Source: Brevibacterium luteolum (GTDB taxonomy: Bacteria; Actinomycetota; Actinomycetes; Actinomycetales; Brevibacteriaceae). Taken from it: a stretch of 64,000 bases of DNA. Below are positions 1 to 11,028 of this stretch, one piece after another. Each line of letters starts with the position of its first letter. Position 1 is the first letter of the stretch. Made by a program: the position numbers and the translations under genes. Location of the stretch: NCBI RefSeq assembly GCF_013004595.1, contig NZ_JABEMC010000001.1, positions 124,001 through 188,000 on the forward strand, written 5' to 3'. The notes beneath the pieces are model-generated. The model ran no database searches. It was not told the DNA's origin and was given only the letters and a program-made list of their open reading frames with translations.

Positions 1-2032
<2,032 letters not shown>

Positions 2033-2146
2033 GCGGCGACGCGGTGGAGCCAGCGCGAGTGGTGCACTGGCTTCAGCAGATCACCTGACCGCTCGGACCG
2101 TCACACCTCAGCTGTCCGCCCACTGGGTGGTCCGGCCACTGGGAAC

Positions 2147-2201
2147 GTTAGAAAAGTTGTTCATGGTGTGAGGGCTCCAAGCCATGAATAACTTTTCCAA
2201 C
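2147..2201. terminator. Near-perfect 20-bp inverted repeat between convergent genes
   Basis: GTTAGAAAAGTTGTTCATGG (2147-2166) pairs with CCATGAATAACTTTTCCAAC (2182-2201), with two G-U-compatible mismatches and a 15-nt loop. It sits in the 266-bp gap between two convergent genes and is distinctly AT-rich, so a bidirectional transcription terminator is the simplest reading. The rest of the gap shows nothing else. Confidence 0.55.
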
Positions 2202-2298
2202 TTTCAGCCACCGGCACGCGGGACCGGTCTCGCCGGTGTGCAGGTATGGGGCCACCGTGTCGCTTGCCGGTCCGCTGTGACCAGCTCCGCCGCCGGCC

Positions 2299-3159
2299 CT
2301 AGAGCTTTGCGGCGTTGGCGCGCAGGTGCTCGGTCTCGTCGACGTTGCCGTAGCTGGGTTCGTGGCGCTTGAAGACCTTGATGACCTGGTACGTCAGCGG
2401 CAGGCACAGCACCTCGACCGCGACCTTGTAGACGAAGCCGACGATGATGTAGACGATGAAGTCGCTGCCGGGGATGACACCGGCGAAGGCGATCGTGCAG
2501 AACAGCAGTGTGTCGGCGAACTCGCCCACGCCGGTCGAGCACATCAGCCGCACCCACAGCCGTTTCTCGCCCATCGCCCGCTTGACGCGCACGAGCACAT
2601 AGGAGTTCAGCAGCTGCCCGACCACATAGCCGACGAGTGAGGCGAGCACGATCCGCGGGTAGAAGCCGAGCACGGCTTCGAAAGCCGCCTGGTTCTCATA
2701 GCCGGGCCCAGGCGGTGAGATGAGGACGAGCCAGAAGACGAAGCTGGCGACGATTTGGAGCGCGAAGCCGGTGATGACGGCTTTGCGGGCGGCGGCGAAG
2801 CCGTAGACCTCGCTGATGACGTCGCCGAGGATGTAGGCGATCGGGAAGAGGAAGGCGCCGCCGTCGGTGACGATCGGCCCGAAGCCGATGACCTTGGTCG
2901 CGGAGATGTTCGAGACGATGAGGACGACGCAGAAGACGGCCAGCACGATCGCGTAATACCGGCCGCGGGAGGTGGCGAAGGCGGCCAGCCGGGTGCCGGC
3001 GCCGCTGGGTTCCGCTCCCGAGGCGGTGGCTGGGTGGGCCGTACCCGAGGCGGTGGCGGGGTTCGCAGGGGTGGGGGACTGGGTGTTTACCGCCGGGTGC
3101 TCGCTGTGCGGACCCGGCTGCCCAGATGCAGCAGGCTTGTTGATGTTCTCAGGGTTCAA
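2299..3159 (-). CDS. VUT family queuosine-precursor transporter (YhhQ-like)
   Basis: This is a vitamin-uptake-like (VUT, DUF165/COG1738) membrane protein. Characterised relatives import queuosine precursors (preQ0/preQ1). The core starts near RYYAIVLAVFCVVLIVSNISATKV and has about six membrane spans. Diagnostic segments are GDVISEVYGFAAARK and GVGEFADTLLFC. I prefer the TTG at 3159 because AGGAG lies 7 nt upstream; the in-frame ATG at 3177 has no ribosome-binding site. Either start overlaps the end of the upstream ybaK-like gene, so the two are probably co-transcribed. The disordered N-terminus contains two copies of the dispersed repeat (PATASGTAH and PATASGAEP). The nearby tgt gene supports a role in queuosine salvage; the exact ligand is not visible. 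Confidence 0.85.
   Translation of the reverse strand: MNPENINKPAASGQPGPHSEHPAVNTQSPTPANPATASGTAHPATASGAEPSGAGTRLAAFATSRGRYYAIVLAVFCVVLIVSNISATKVIGFGPIVTDGGAFLFPIAYILGDVISEVYGFAAARKAVITGFALQIVASFVFWLVLISPPGPGYENQAAFEAVLGFYPRIVLASLVGYVVGQLLNSYVLVRVKRAMGEKRLWVRLMCSTGVGEFADTLLFCTIAFAGVIPGSDFIVYIIVGFVYKVAVEVLCLPLTYQVIKVFKRHEPSYGNVDETEHLRANAAKL
3012..3063. repeat. Two copies of the dispersed CCCGAGGCGGTGGC repeat, in-frame
   Basis: Units beginning at 3012 (CCGCTCCCGAGGCGGTGGC) and 3039 (CCGTACCCGAGGCGGTGGC), 27 bp apart, lie within the N-terminal linker of the VUT gene. On that gene's strand they read PATASG twice. Confidence 0.8.
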
Positions 3160-3616
3160 CGGTGATCTCCTGTCCATTCGTCAGAGTGATGAGCTGGTCA
3201 TAGGTCATGGGCATCATCGAGTCGGCAGTGCCGCCGGCGGCCCACAGTTCGGGGTAGTCGCGCAGCGCGACGTCGATGTAGGTGCGCACGGGGGCAGGGT
3301 GGCCGCACGGGGCGACCCCGCCGATCACCTGGCCGGTCGCCGACTTCACCAGGTCCGCACTCGCCCGGCCGAGCTTCTTGGCACCGATGATGCCTGCGAC
3401 ATGGTCGGTGTCGACACGGTGGCGGCCCGAGGTCATGATGAGCACCGCCTCGCCGTCGGCGTCGAAGATGAGGCTGTTGGCGATCGCCCCGATCTCGACG
3501 CCGAGGTAGGCGGCAGCGGCCTTGGCAGTGTTCGTCTGCTCGGTTAAGAGCGTGATCTCCGCGTCGATGCCGGCGGCCTCAAGGTCCCGGGCGACGGCGG
3601 TGTTGCGTGCGTGCAT
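3149..3616 (-). CDS. YbaK/EbsC family aminoacyl-tRNA deacylase
   Basis: A 155-residue single-domain protein of the YbaK/ProRS-INS fold, which hydrolyses mischarged tRNAs such as Cys-tRNA(Pro). The family lysine is seen in ANSLIFDADGEAVLIMTSGRHRVD and the glycine-rich loop in GQVIGGVAPCGHPAPV, a motif well conserved in the family. Length is normal. The gene precedes and overlaps the VUT transporter gene on the same strand, suggesting a two-gene operon. I see no evidence for which amino acid is removed; YbaK and ProX types cannot be told apart here. Confidence 0.88.
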   Translation of the reverse strand: MHARNTAVARDLEAAGIDAEITLLTEQTNTAKAAAAYLGVEIGAIANSLIFDADGEAVLIMTSGRHRVDTDHVAGIIGAKKLGRASADLVKSATGQVIGGVAPCGHPAPVRTYIDVALRDYPELWAAGGTADSMMPMTYDQLITLTNGQEITVEP

Positions 3617-3655
3617 GGTGTCCTTTCTCAGGTCGTGGCAGGGATGGCAGTGGTG

Positions 3656-5794
3656 TCAGTCAGCGGTCTCGTGGCGCGGGGCGAAGCCGCGGCGGCGCAG
3701 CAGCGGTTTGACGTCGGGTGCCTGGCCGAAGAAGTCGGTGAAGGTCTCCATCGGATCAGTCGAGAAGCCAGGTGCCAGCACTGCCCGGCGGAAGGCGTCA
3801 CCGGCCTTGGGGTTGAGTCCGCCCTGTTCTTCGAACCATTCGGTGGCGAACGCGGCGAGCATCTCGGCCTGCATGTAGGCGTAGTAACCGGCGGCATAAC
3901 CGCTGGTGAAGATGTGCGAGAAGTACGTTGTGCGGTAGCGCGGCGGCACGAGCGGGGAGAAGTGCGCCGCCTCCAGCACCGCGGTTTCGAAGGTCAGCAC
4001 ATCATCGACGCGCTCGCCGGCTTCGAGCAGGTGCCAGCTCTGGTCGAGCAGGGCCGCTGCGAGGTATTCGATCGTGTCGAACCCGGCACCGAAGTCATCG
4101 GCTTCCCGGATCCGCTCGACGAGCGCCTCGGGGATCGGCTCCCCGGTCTCGACGTGACGGGCGTAGTGCGGCAGCACCTGCGGGTGCAGCGCCCACATCT
4201 CGTTGAGCTGGGAGGGGAACTCGACGTAGTCGCGCGGGACTGCGGTGCCGGCCCGATCCGGGTAGGTGCTGTCGGAGAACAGGCCGTGGAAGACGTGGCC
4301 GAACTCGTGGAACAGGGTGCGCACCTCGTCCATGCTCAACAGGCACGGCTGCCCGGCAGCTGGCCGGGTGATGTTCATCGTCATCGAGATGATCGGCAGC
4401 TCACCGGTCAGCCGGCCCGGCGAGACGAGCTGGTCCATCCACGCTCCGCCGCGCTTGCCGTCGCGGGCGAACGGGTCGACGCAGATGAGGCCGATGACCC
4501 GGTCGTTCTCGACCGCCTCGTAGACGGTGACGTCCGGATGCCAGGCCTTGACCGGCTCCCCGCTCTCATCAGTGGCGGGCCGGAACTCGACGCCGTAGAG
4601 CCGGCCGGCGGCATAGAAGACACCGTCGTGCAGCACCCGGTTGAGCTCGAAGTAGGCGGCCACCTGCTGCGGGTCGAGGGAGTAGCGCTCGCTCTGCAGC
4701 CGCTGCAGCCAGTAGCGCACGTCGGCTGGGGCGATCTGCTCGGGTGCGAACTGCTCGTGGATCGCGGCGATCTCAGCCTCGAAGGTCTGGCGGGCCGGGT
4801 TGAGGACACCGGCGAGCAGGTCGCCGACGGCATCGGGGCTGTCGGCGGTCTCATCGTCGATGGTGTATTCGGCGAAGCTGCGGAAGCCCAGCAGCTGGGC
4901 GAGCTCGGCGCGCAGCGCGGTGATGTCGCTGACGATCTGCCGGGTGTCATGCTCCCCGCCGCGGCAGCCGCGGGCGATCGAATGCTCGAAGATCCGCTGC
5001 CGGGAGGCCGGCTCATGCAGCTGCGCCAGCTGCGGCTGCTGGGTGAAGTTCAGCAGCGGCAGCACATACCCGCCCTGCCCGTCACCGTCCGCACCGGCGC
5101 GTTCGGCAGCAGCCTGGACGGCCGCCTCGGGCAGCCCGGTGAGCTCTTCGGCGTTCTCGAAGTGCACGGCCAGCGCCGAGGTGTCAGCAGCCAGGTGCCG
5201 GGAGAAGGCCTTCTCCAACCGGTCGAGTTCGGCAGACAGTTCAGCGACCCGTTCCCGCTCCGCGTCATCAAGGCGCACGCCGGTGCGCACGAAGTCGCGG
5301 ATGAGCAGCTCATGATGGCGTTTGTCCTCGGGGTTGAGATCACTGGTCGGCACGGCTTCGAGCCGGGCGAACAGAGAACCGTTGAGCAGCAGTTCCAGGC
5401 GTGAGCGCACGAGCTGCTGGGAGGCAGCGGCCAGGGCGGTGCCGAACTCCTCGGTCTGCAGGTTCGACTCGAACAGTCGCATGAGCGCCTGCAGCCGGAA
5501 CGCCGGTTCCTTGGCCCGGTCGATGCGGATGGTCGTGTTCGTCAGCGACGGCTCCTCAGTCTGCGCGAGGATCGCGGCGACTGCCTGCCGCTGGGCGGCG
5601 ACCACCGCCTCGGCGGCGGTCGTGAAGTGACCCGGCTCGATCGCGGCGACATCGGGCAGCCGCAGCCCGACCGGACCGTGGATGTAGTCGAGCACCGGAT
5701 TCGACCCCGGCGCGGTCACCGGCGTTGAGGCCAGCGCCGTTCCGTCATTCGGCGGCGTGGGCTCGGACGCGGCGGGGTGACCGTCGGAATGCAC
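3656..5794 (-). CDS. M3 family metallopeptidase (oligopeptidase A/Dcp type)
   Basis: A 712-residue zinc oligopeptidase of the thimet oligopeptidase family, expected to degrade short peptides in the cytoplasm. The zinc motif HEFGH is at residues 496-500, within TLFHEFGHVFHGLFSD, and is followed by the downstream glutamate region FPSQLNEMWALHP. Length matches the family (about 680-710). The start is a GTG at 5794 with AAGGAG six bases upstream; the frame stays open farther upstream, but that part lies antisense to the MFS gene. There is no signal peptide. A divergent MFS transporter starts only ~50 bp away, so the promoters must overlap. Oligopeptidase A and dipeptidyl carboxypeptidase cannot be separated by eye. 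Confidence 0.92.
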   Translation of the reverse strand: MHSDGHPAASEPTPPNDGTALASTPVTAPGSNPVLDYIHGPVGLRLPDVAAIEPGHFTTAAEAVVAAQRQAVAAILAQTEEPSLTNTTIRIDRAKEPAFRLQALMRLFESNLQTEEFGTALAAASQQLVRSRLELLLNGSLFARLEAVPTSDLNPEDKRHHELLIRDFVRTGVRLDDAERERVAELSAELDRLEKAFSRHLAADTSALAVHFENAEELTGLPEAAVQAAAERAGADGDGQGGYVLPLLNFTQQPQLAQLHEPASRQRIFEHSIARGCRGGEHDTRQIVSDITALRAELAQLLGFRSFAEYTIDDETADSPDAVGDLLAGVLNPARQTFEAEIAAIHEQFAPEQIAPADVRYWLQRLQSERYSLDPQQVAAYFELNRVLHDGVFYAAGRLYGVEFRPATDESGEPVKAWHPDVTVYEAVENDRVIGLICVDPFARDGKRGGAWMDQLVSPGRLTGELPIISMTMNITRPAAGQPCLLSMDEVRTLFHEFGHVFHGLFSDSTYPDRAGTAVPRDYVEFPSQLNEMWALHPQVLPHYARHVETGEPIPEALVERIREADDFGAGFDTIEYLAAALLDQSWHLLEAGERVDDVLTFETAVLEAAHFSPLVPPRYRTTYFSHIFTSGYAAGYYAYMQAEMLAAFATEWFEEQGGLNPKAGDAFRRAVLAPGFSTDPMETFTDFFGQAPDVKPLLRRRGFAPRHETAD

Positions 5795-5829
5795 TGCGGA
5801 CTCCTTCTTCTGCGCGCTCAGCGCGCGCG

Positions 5830-5835
5830 TATGCT
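5830..5835 (+). promoter_or_regulatory. -10 element of leaderless MFS transcript
   Basis: TATGCT is followed by exactly 7 nt and then ATG 5843, the layout of a leaderless mRNA. No SD precedes this ATG. Confidence 0.5.
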
Positions 5836-5842
5836 GGGACTG

Positions 5843-7099
5843 ATGAGTGAGGACGACCGGGGCTTCGAGGGGTATCGGCGCGGGGAGCCGATGACGCGCA
5901 GGATCGAGATCGGCCTGCTCATGGCGGGCCTGGCGACCTTCACTCTGCTGTACAACACTCAGGCCATTCTGCCGTATTTCGTCCGCGACTACAGCATCTC
6001 CCCGACCAGCGCTGCGCTCTCCGTCTCCGCCGCCACCGCGGGCCTGGCCCTCGGGCTCATCGTGGCAGCACCGGTCAGCGAGCGGATCGGACGCGTGCGC
6101 CTCATCCGCTGGTCGCTGCTGCTGGCCTCCGTCCTCGGCATCGGTGTCGCCTTCGTCGACGACTGGTCGCTGTTCCTCGCCGCCCGCTTCGCCATGGGCG
6201 TGGTGCTCGCCGGCCTCCCGGCGACCGCAGCTGTCTACCTGCGCGAGGAGATCCACCCCTCCTATGCGACCTCGGCGACGGGTCTGTACATATTCGGCAC
6301 GACGATCGGCGGGCTGTCGGCCCGGCTCGTGACCACCGGCACGATCGACATCCTCGACCGCCTCGGACTGACCGAGGCGATGCCGCTGAGCCCCGCGCAC
6401 ATGGCACTGGCGGCAACCGCCGTCGTGTCGATCATCTGCGCGGCCGCCTGCTGGGCGCTGCTGCCCGAATCCCGCGGCTTCGAACCGCGCCATGAGTCCC
6501 CGCGCGAACTCATCGGCAGCTTCGGCCGGGCCTTCCGCGACCCGGTGCTGCTGGGCCTGTACCTCACCGGCGGGCTCGGCATGGGCGTGTTCGTCGGCGC
6601 CTTCAACGTCCTCGGCTTCCGCCTGGAGGCCGAACCGTACCTGCTCTCAATCGGCGCGATCGGCCTGCTCTACCTCATCTACCCGGTCGCCGGCACCGTC
6701 AGCGCACTCGCCGGCCGGGCCGCCGACCGGTATTCGCTGCGCTCGATCATGCCGTTCGGCTCGCTCATCGCGCTCATCGGCATCGGCCTGCTCATCACCC
6801 GCCCGCTCGTCGTCATCATCGCCGGCATGGCGGTGCTGGCGATGGGCTTCTTCATCATGCACTCACTGGCCTCAGCCTGGGTGGCGGTGCGCGCGAAGGC
6901 CTCGGTCGGGGTGCCGGCGCAGGCGGCATCGATGTACATGCTCTTCTACTACGGTGGCTCCTCGATCAACGGCAACCTGGCACCTGCCGCGTGGGAGCTC
7001 GGCGGCTGGGCCGGGGTGACGATCCTCATCGGCGCGATGATGGCCGCAGCCTTCGTCATCGCGCTGCTGCTCGGCCGCTCCCGGCCAGTCGTCACCTGA
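5843..7099 (+). CDS. MFS transporter, YnfM-like
   Basis: A 418-residue major facilitator protein with about twelve hydrophobic spans. The first segment, TLLYNTQAILPYFVRDYSISPTSAALSVSAATAGLALGL, resembles the YnfM/arabinose-efflux-like group, and the cytoplasmic loop SERIGRVRLI matches the MFS loop 2-3 motif. The substrate cannot be read from sequence; efflux is more likely than uptake for this group. I chose ATG 5843 because a TATGCT box sits 7 nt upstream (leaderless). An alternative ATG at 5891 has GGGGAG immediately upstream. The gene is divergent from the M3 peptidase. Confidence 0.88.
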   Translation: MSEDDRGFEGYRRGEPMTRRIEIGLLMAGLATFTLLYNTQAILPYFVRDYSISPTSAALSVSAATAGLALGLIVAAPVSERIGRVRLIRWSLLLASVLGIGVAFVDDWSLFLAARFAMGVVLAGLPATAAVYLREEIHPSYATSATGLYIFGTTIGGLSARLVTTGTIDILDRLGLTEAMPLSPAHMALAATAVVSIICAAACWALLPESRGFEPRHESPRELIGSFGRAFRDPVLLGLYLTGGLGMGVFVGAFNVLGFRLEAEPYLLSIGAIGLLYLIYPVAGTVSALAGRAADRYSLRSIMPFGSLIALIGIGLLITRPLVVIIAGMAVLAMGFFIMHSLASAWVAVRAKASVGVPAQAASMYMLFYYGGSSINGNLAPAAWELGGWAGVTILIGAMMAAAFVIALLLGRSRPVVT

Positions 7100-7119
7100 G
7101 GTGCGCGGCGGGTTCTCCA

Positions 7120-7142
7120 CCGCTCCCGAGGCGGTGGCTGGG
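7120..7142. repeat. Dispersed repeat, intergenic copy
   Basis: CCGCTCCCGAGGCGGTGGC plus flanking bases directly follows the MFS gene. It is one unit of the 23-24 bp family found throughout the window. Confidence 0.75.
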
Positions 7143-7170
7143 TTGTGTGCGAATCCCCAGCTGATGCCTG

Positions 7171-7199
7171 TTGAGATCTGCATCACACGCTCATAGGGT
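7171..7199 (+). promoter_or_regulatory. Sigma-A-type promoter of the aldehyde dehydrogenase gene
   Basis: TTGAGA (7171-7176), a 17-bp spacer, then TAGGGT (7194-7199). Predicted transcription starts near 7206, giving a leader of about 67 nt before ATG 7273. Confidence 0.6.
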
Positions 7200-7272
7200 G
7201 AGGGTACGCCGCGCCCCTGCGGCCTGTAGCGGTGCTGTCGCACCCCTCCAACCGTCTCAATGAGGAGCATCC

Positions 7273-8796
7273 ATGACTGTCTATTCACAGCCGGGAACCG
7301 AGGGCGCCAAGGTCGCCTTCGAGTCGCGTTACGACAACTACATCGGCGGCGACTGGGTCAAGCCGGTCAAGGGGAACTACTTCGAGAACATCACACCGGT
7401 CACCGGCAAGGCCTTCACCGAGGTCGCACAGTCCACTGCCGAGGATGTCGAACTCGCCCTCGACGCCGCACACAAGGCCGCGCCGGCCTGGGGCAAGACC
7501 TCGGTGGCTGAGCGTGCGGTGATCCTGAATAAGATCGCCGACCGGATCGAGGAGAACCTCGAGATGCTCGCCGTCGCCGAGACGTGGGACAACGGCAAGG
7601 CGATCCGCGAGCCGCTCAACGCCGACCTGCCGCTGGCAGTCGACCACTTCCGCTACTTCGCCGGCGCCATCCGCGCCCAGGAGGGTGCGCTGTCCCAGAT
7701 CGATGAGGACACCGTCGCCTACCACTTCAAGGAGCCGCTCGGCGTCGTCGGCCAGATCATCCCGTGGAACTTCCCCATCCTCATGGCTGTCTGGAAGCTC
7801 GCCCCGGCACTGGCTGCCGGCAACTGTGTCGTCCTCAAGCCCGCCGAGCAGACCCCGGCTTCGATCATGGTGCTCGTCAACCTCATCGGCGACCTGCTGC
7901 CGCCCGGCGTCCTCAACGTCGTCAACGGCTTCGGCGTCGAGACCGGCAAGCCGCTGGCCTCGAACAAGCGCATCGCCAAGGTCGCGTTCACCGGTGAGAC
8001 CACCACTGGCCGGCTCATCATGCAGTACGCCTCCCAGAACCTCATCCCGGTGACCCTGGAGCTCGGCGGCAAGAGCCCGAACATCTTCTTCGAAGACGTC
8101 ATGGCCTCCAAGGACTCCTTCTACGACAAGGCGCTTGAGGGCTTCGCGATGTTCGGCCTCAACCAAGGCGAAGTCTGCACGTGCCCGTCGCGTGCACTCG
8201 TGCAGGAGTCGATCTTCGACGAGTTCGTCGAGGCTGGGCTCGAGCGCGTCAGAGCGATCAAGCAGGGCAACCCGCTCGATGATTCGATGCAGGTCGGTGC
8301 GCAGGCCTCGAACGACCAGTTCGAGAAGATCAAGTCCTACCTCGACATCGGCAAGCAGGAGGGCGCTGAGGTGCTCATCGGCGGTGAGGTGCTCGAACTC
8401 GACGGCGACTTAGCCGGCGGCTTCTATATCCAGCCGACGGTGTTCAAGGGTCAGAACTCGATGCGCATCTTCCAGGAGGAGATCTTCGGGCCCGTCGTCG
8501 CACTGACCTCGTTCAGCGACTACGACGATGCGATGTCGATCGCCAATGACACGCTCTACGGCCTCGGTGCCGGCGTGTGGAGCCGCAGCGGCAACGTCGC
8601 CTACCGCGCCGGCCGTGAGATCCAGGCCGGACGCGTGTGGGTGAACAACTACCACAACTATCCGGCGCATGCGGCCTTCGGCGGCTACAAGTCCTCGGGC
8701 ATCGGCCGGGAGAACCACCTCATGATGCTCGATCACTACCAGCAGACGAAGAACATGCTCGTCAGCTACTCAGAAGACGCCCTCGGCTTCTTCTGA
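7273..8796 (+). CDS. NAD-dependent aldehyde dehydrogenase (ExaC/AldB-like)
   Basis: A 507-residue aldehyde dehydrogenase oxidising an aldehyde, probably acetaldehyde or another small aldehyde, to the acid with NAD(P)+. Family marks are [14 protein letters not shown] (cofactor site), the general base Glu263 in LELGGKSPN and the catalytic Cys302 in GEVCTCPSR, plus the C-terminal motif EEIFGPVVA. Length is normal. AGGAG lies 5 nt before ATG 7273. The DUF779 gene follows after a 152-bp spacer, an association common for ExaC-like enzymes. The Cys-Thr-Cys around the catalytic residue is typical of this subgroup. Confidence 0.93.
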   Translation: MTVYSQPGTEGAKVAFESRYDNYIGGDWVKPVKGNYFENITPVTGKAFTEVAQSTAEDVELALDAAHKAAPAWGKTSVAERAVILNKIADRIEENLEMLAVAETWDNGKAIREPLNADLPLAVDHFRYFAGAIRAQEGALSQIDEDTVAYHFKEPLGVVGQIIPWNFPILMAVWKLAPALAAGNCVVLKPAEQTPASIMVLVNLIGDLLPPGVLNVVNGFGVETGKPLASNKRIAKVAFTGETTTGRLIMQYASQNLIPVTLELGGKSPNIFFEDVMASKDSFYDKALEGFAMFGLNQGEVCTCPSRALVQESIFDEFVEAGLERVRAIKQGNPLDDSMQVGAQASNDQFEKIKSYLDIGKQEGAEVLIGGEVLELDGDLAGGFYIQPTVFKGQNSMRIFQEEIFGPVVALTSFSDYDDAMSIANDTLYGLGAGVWSRSGNVAYRAGREIQAGRVWVNNYHNYPAHAAFGGYKSSGIGRENHLMMLDHYQQTKNMLVSYSEDALGFF

Positions 8797-8805
8797 TCCT
8801 GCCAT

Positions 8806-8911
8806 CTGCGACGGGCCGGGCTGGAACACAGCACCTGTGCCGGCCTGCGGTCAGACCGCTCGCCGACCCGCGGTCAGAACGCTCGCCGGCCCGGCTGCCG
8901 GCCCGTCGCAG
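8806..8911 (+). repeat. Long 14-bp stem enclosing a 23-bp tandem duplication
   Basis: CTGCGACGGGCCGG (8806-8819) is perfectly complementary to CCGGCCCGTCGCAG (8898-8911). Between them lie two adjacent 23-bp units (8847-8869 and 8870-8892) differing at two positions. The structure fills most of the ALDH-DUF779 spacer and could be an RNA element or a transcription attenuator. Function is not known. Confidence 0.6.
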
Positions 8912-8948
8912 CAGCACAGTGCACGCATGTGCACGGAGATGAGGTCCG

Positions 8949-9407
8949 ATGTCCGATGACACCACCGTCGCCGATGGAGCCGCCGCAGCGTCAGCCGATC
9001 CGGCCGTGCTCGACTCCGCGCCGACGATCGAGGGGGAGACCCGTTCACGGGTCGCCCTGACAGAGGCGGCCGTCGAGCTGCTCCAGCAGCTCATCGACCA
9101 GCACGGGGACCTGATGTTCCACCAGTCCGGCGGCTGCTGTGACGGGTCGACGCCGATGTGCTTCCCGGCCGGAGAGTTCCTCACCTCGGATGCCGACGTG
9201 CTGCTGGGCCGGTTCGAGATCCCACGACCGGCTGGCACCACCTCGGAGCTGGAGTTCTGGATGTCAGCCGAGCAGTTCAGCTACTGGAAGCACACACATC
9301 TGACCGTCGATGTCGTGCCCGGGCGCGGCGCCGGATTCAGCGTCGAGACGCCGACCGGCAAGCGGTTCCTCATCCGCTCGACCCTGATGGACGCCGACGA
9401 GAGCTGA
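8949..9407 (+). CDS. DUF779 domain-containing protein
   Basis: A 152-residue protein whose residues ~35-150 match DUF779. The hallmark is the cysteine-rich stretch MFHQSGGCCDGSTPMC at about residues 56-71, followed by a compact beta-rich C-terminal half. The N-terminal 30 residues are Ala/Asp-rich and probably disordered. DUF779 genes commonly neighbour ExaC-type aldehyde dehydrogenases, as here, so a role in maturing or assisting that enzyme, or in metal or thiol chemistry, is plausible but unproven. ATG 8949 has GAGATGAGG upstream. A strong hairpin follows the stop. Confidence 0.85.
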   Translation: MSDDTTVADGAAAASADPAVLDSAPTIEGETRSRVALTEAAVELLQQLIDQHGDLMFHQSGGCCDGSTPMCFPAGEFLTSDADVLLGRFEIPRPAGTTSELEFWMSAEQFSYWKHTHLTVDVVPGRGAGFSVETPTGKRFLIRSTLMDADES

Positions 9408-9424
9408 CCGCACCGCCGGGACAC

Positions 9425-9463
9425 GACTGGGGGCCAAGAGAGTGAATCTCCTGGCCCCCAGTC
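9425..9463. terminator. Bidirectional hairpin terminator
   Basis: GACTGGGGGCCA (9425-9436) and TGGCCCCCAGTC (9452-9463) form a perfect 12-bp stem between the convergent DUF779 and L,D-transpeptidase genes. Confidence 0.75.
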
Positions 9464-9558
9464 AGCTGCCCGCCTGTGCGCCTGCCGCCTGTGCGCCCGC
9501 CAGCCCGCGCGCCTGCCCGCCCGCTCGGTGCTGCGGAATTGCGGTGCTGCGCTCACGC

Positions 9559-11028
9559 TCAGTCGAGTGCGGAGAGCTCCTGCCACTCATCCCAGTCGTA
9601 GACCCAATCGGAGACGTCTGAGGACTCCTTCGACAGGGACACCGAGGAGCCTTTGACGATGACCGGGTCGCCGTAGATCGCGGAGTCGTAGTACTCCTTG
9701 GCCCGCTCATTGGTGAGGTTGATGCAGCCGTGCGAGACGTTCGCCGAGCCCTGTGAGCCGGCTGACCACGGTGCACCGTGGATGAACTCGCCGTTGTTGT
9801 GGATGCGCACCGCCCAGCGCACTGGCGTCGAGTACCCCCAGCGCTCCGAGGTCATCGTGTAGTTCGCCGCTTTCGACATGACGATGTGGGTGCCGTTGAA
9901 CGAGGGTGAGCGTGCCGCGCCGAGCGAGGCGGGGTAGTCCGTGATCGTCTCATCTCCGCGGGTGACGATCATCCGGTGCGTCTTGGCATCGGCGGTCGTG
10001 GTCTGCTCACGGCCGATCGAGAAGTCCAGCGAGACGTCCTTCTCACCGAAGCGCGTCTGCGAGAACGGCACGTCCTCCAGGGCCATCGTCACCTTGACCT
10101 TCGAGTGCTCCGGCCAGAACTCCTTGGGCCGGTAGTGCACCCGCGAGATCCCGTCGGTGTCGTAGAGCCAGCCCCACGAGCCCTCGACCTCGCGCTCCTT
10201 GCCGTCCTCGTCGGTGACTTTCACGGACAGCCGGTGTTCGATGTCATCGCGGTAGGACTCGGGCACGGTCGCACCGATGTTCACGATGATCGGGGCGGCC
10301 ACGCCGACCTCCTGGTCATCGCCGATGACGGTGAAGATCCGCGCCGAACGGCCCTGCGGTTCGGTCGTCGTGATCGTCCCGGAAGCCTCATGCGTGGCAC
10401 CATCCGGGGCGACGGTCGTCGCCTTCCACTCGTACTCGGCGTTGCCGGCCAGCCCATAGCTGGAGACCCAGCGGGTGCCCTGAGGATCGGCATCGCCGCC
10501 GCTGTCAGTGCTGTTGTTGCGGTCAGTGCTGGCGCCGCTGGGCGTGCCGTCTTCGCTGGGAGTCGCGTCTGCGTCTGAAGCGCTGCCGCCGGCGTTGGCG
10601 CTCTCAGTCTCCGTCGCCGAGGCGGTGGCCGGCGCGCTCGGATCGCTTCCCTGGGCGCCGGAGTCGAAGGTGCCGTCGACGCTCACCTCGGGGTGGTCGG
10701 CGTCGGTGACGGTGACCTCGGTGAATTCGCCGCCGGACACGGTCAGTGCGAAATGCCCGCTGGGGTCGAGTTCGATGCTCTTACCATCAGCATCGGCTGC
10801 GCCGGTGGTGCTGTCTGCCTCGGGTGTGCCGCCGGCGCCCGTCGCCGAGGTGGGTGTGGGGGAGGCGTCGTCATCATCGACGACCGAGACCGTCACCTCG
10901 GGTGCGGGATGCGGGTCCGCGCTCGGAGCTGCCGCGGATCGGCGCTCGGCATCGGGTGTCGCAGTGCAGGCGGCGAGGGCGATGGCGAGTGAGGCGCTGA
11001 GGCCGGCAACGAGGGGGCGGCGGAGCAT
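9559..11028 (-). CDS. Lipoprotein L,D-transpeptidase (YkuD, Ig-like domain)
   Basis: A 489-residue cell-wall enzyme expected to make 3->3 peptidoglycan cross-links outside the membrane. The N-terminus is a lipoprotein signal peptide with lipobox LAAC (Cys ~21). Residues ~25-190 are low-complexity Ser/Thr/Ala/Asp linker, partly composed of dispersed-repeat peptide. An Ig-like LdtMt2-type module at ~215-325 precedes the YkuD domain. The active site is HGAPWSAGS...SHGCINL, with catalytic Cys435. SD AAAGG lies before ATG 11028. Architecture matches mycobacterial LdtMt2 homologues, but the linker is unusually long and acidic. Confidence 0.92.
   Translation of the reverse strand: MLRRPLVAGLSASLAIALAACTATPDAERRSAAAPSADPHPAPEVTVSVVDDDDASPTPTSATGAGGTPEADSTTGAADADGKSIELDPSGHFALTVSGGEFTEVTVTDADHPEVSVDGTFDSGAQGSDPSAPATASATETESANAGGSASDADATPSEDGTPSGASTDRNNSTDSGGDADPQGTRWVSSYGLAGNAEYEWKATTVAPDGATHEASGTITTTEPQGRSARIFTVIGDDQEVGVAAPIIVNIGATVPESYRDDIEHRLSVKVTDEDGKEREVEGSWGWLYDTDGISRVHYRPKEFWPEHSKVKVTMALEDVPFSQTRFGEKDVSLDFSIGREQTTTADAKTHRMIVTRGDETITDYPASLGAARSPSFNGTHIVMSKAANYTMTSERWGYSTPVRWAVRIHNNGEFIHGAPWSAGSQGSANVSHGCINLTNERAKEYYDSAIYGDPVIVKGSSVSLSKESSDVSDWVYDWDEWQELSALD

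Noticed and set aside
5795..6493. N-terminal extension of the M3 peptidase reading frame
   Set aside because: It runs antisense through the MFS gene, is Arg/Gly/Ala-biased and lacks a start with SD; GTG 5794 with AAGGAG is clearly better.
7285..8166. Long minus-strand open frame opposite the aldehyde dehydrogenase
   Set aside because: Shadow of a strongly coding gene in GC-rich DNA. The same applies to 569-1825, 18158-19588, 29191-30606, 47451-48755 and 54148-55368 on the minus strand.
9470..9540. Tandem repeat after the DUF779 terminator
   Set aside because: GCCTGCCGCCTGTGCGCCC-like DNA is just low-complexity GC sequence without a clean period.
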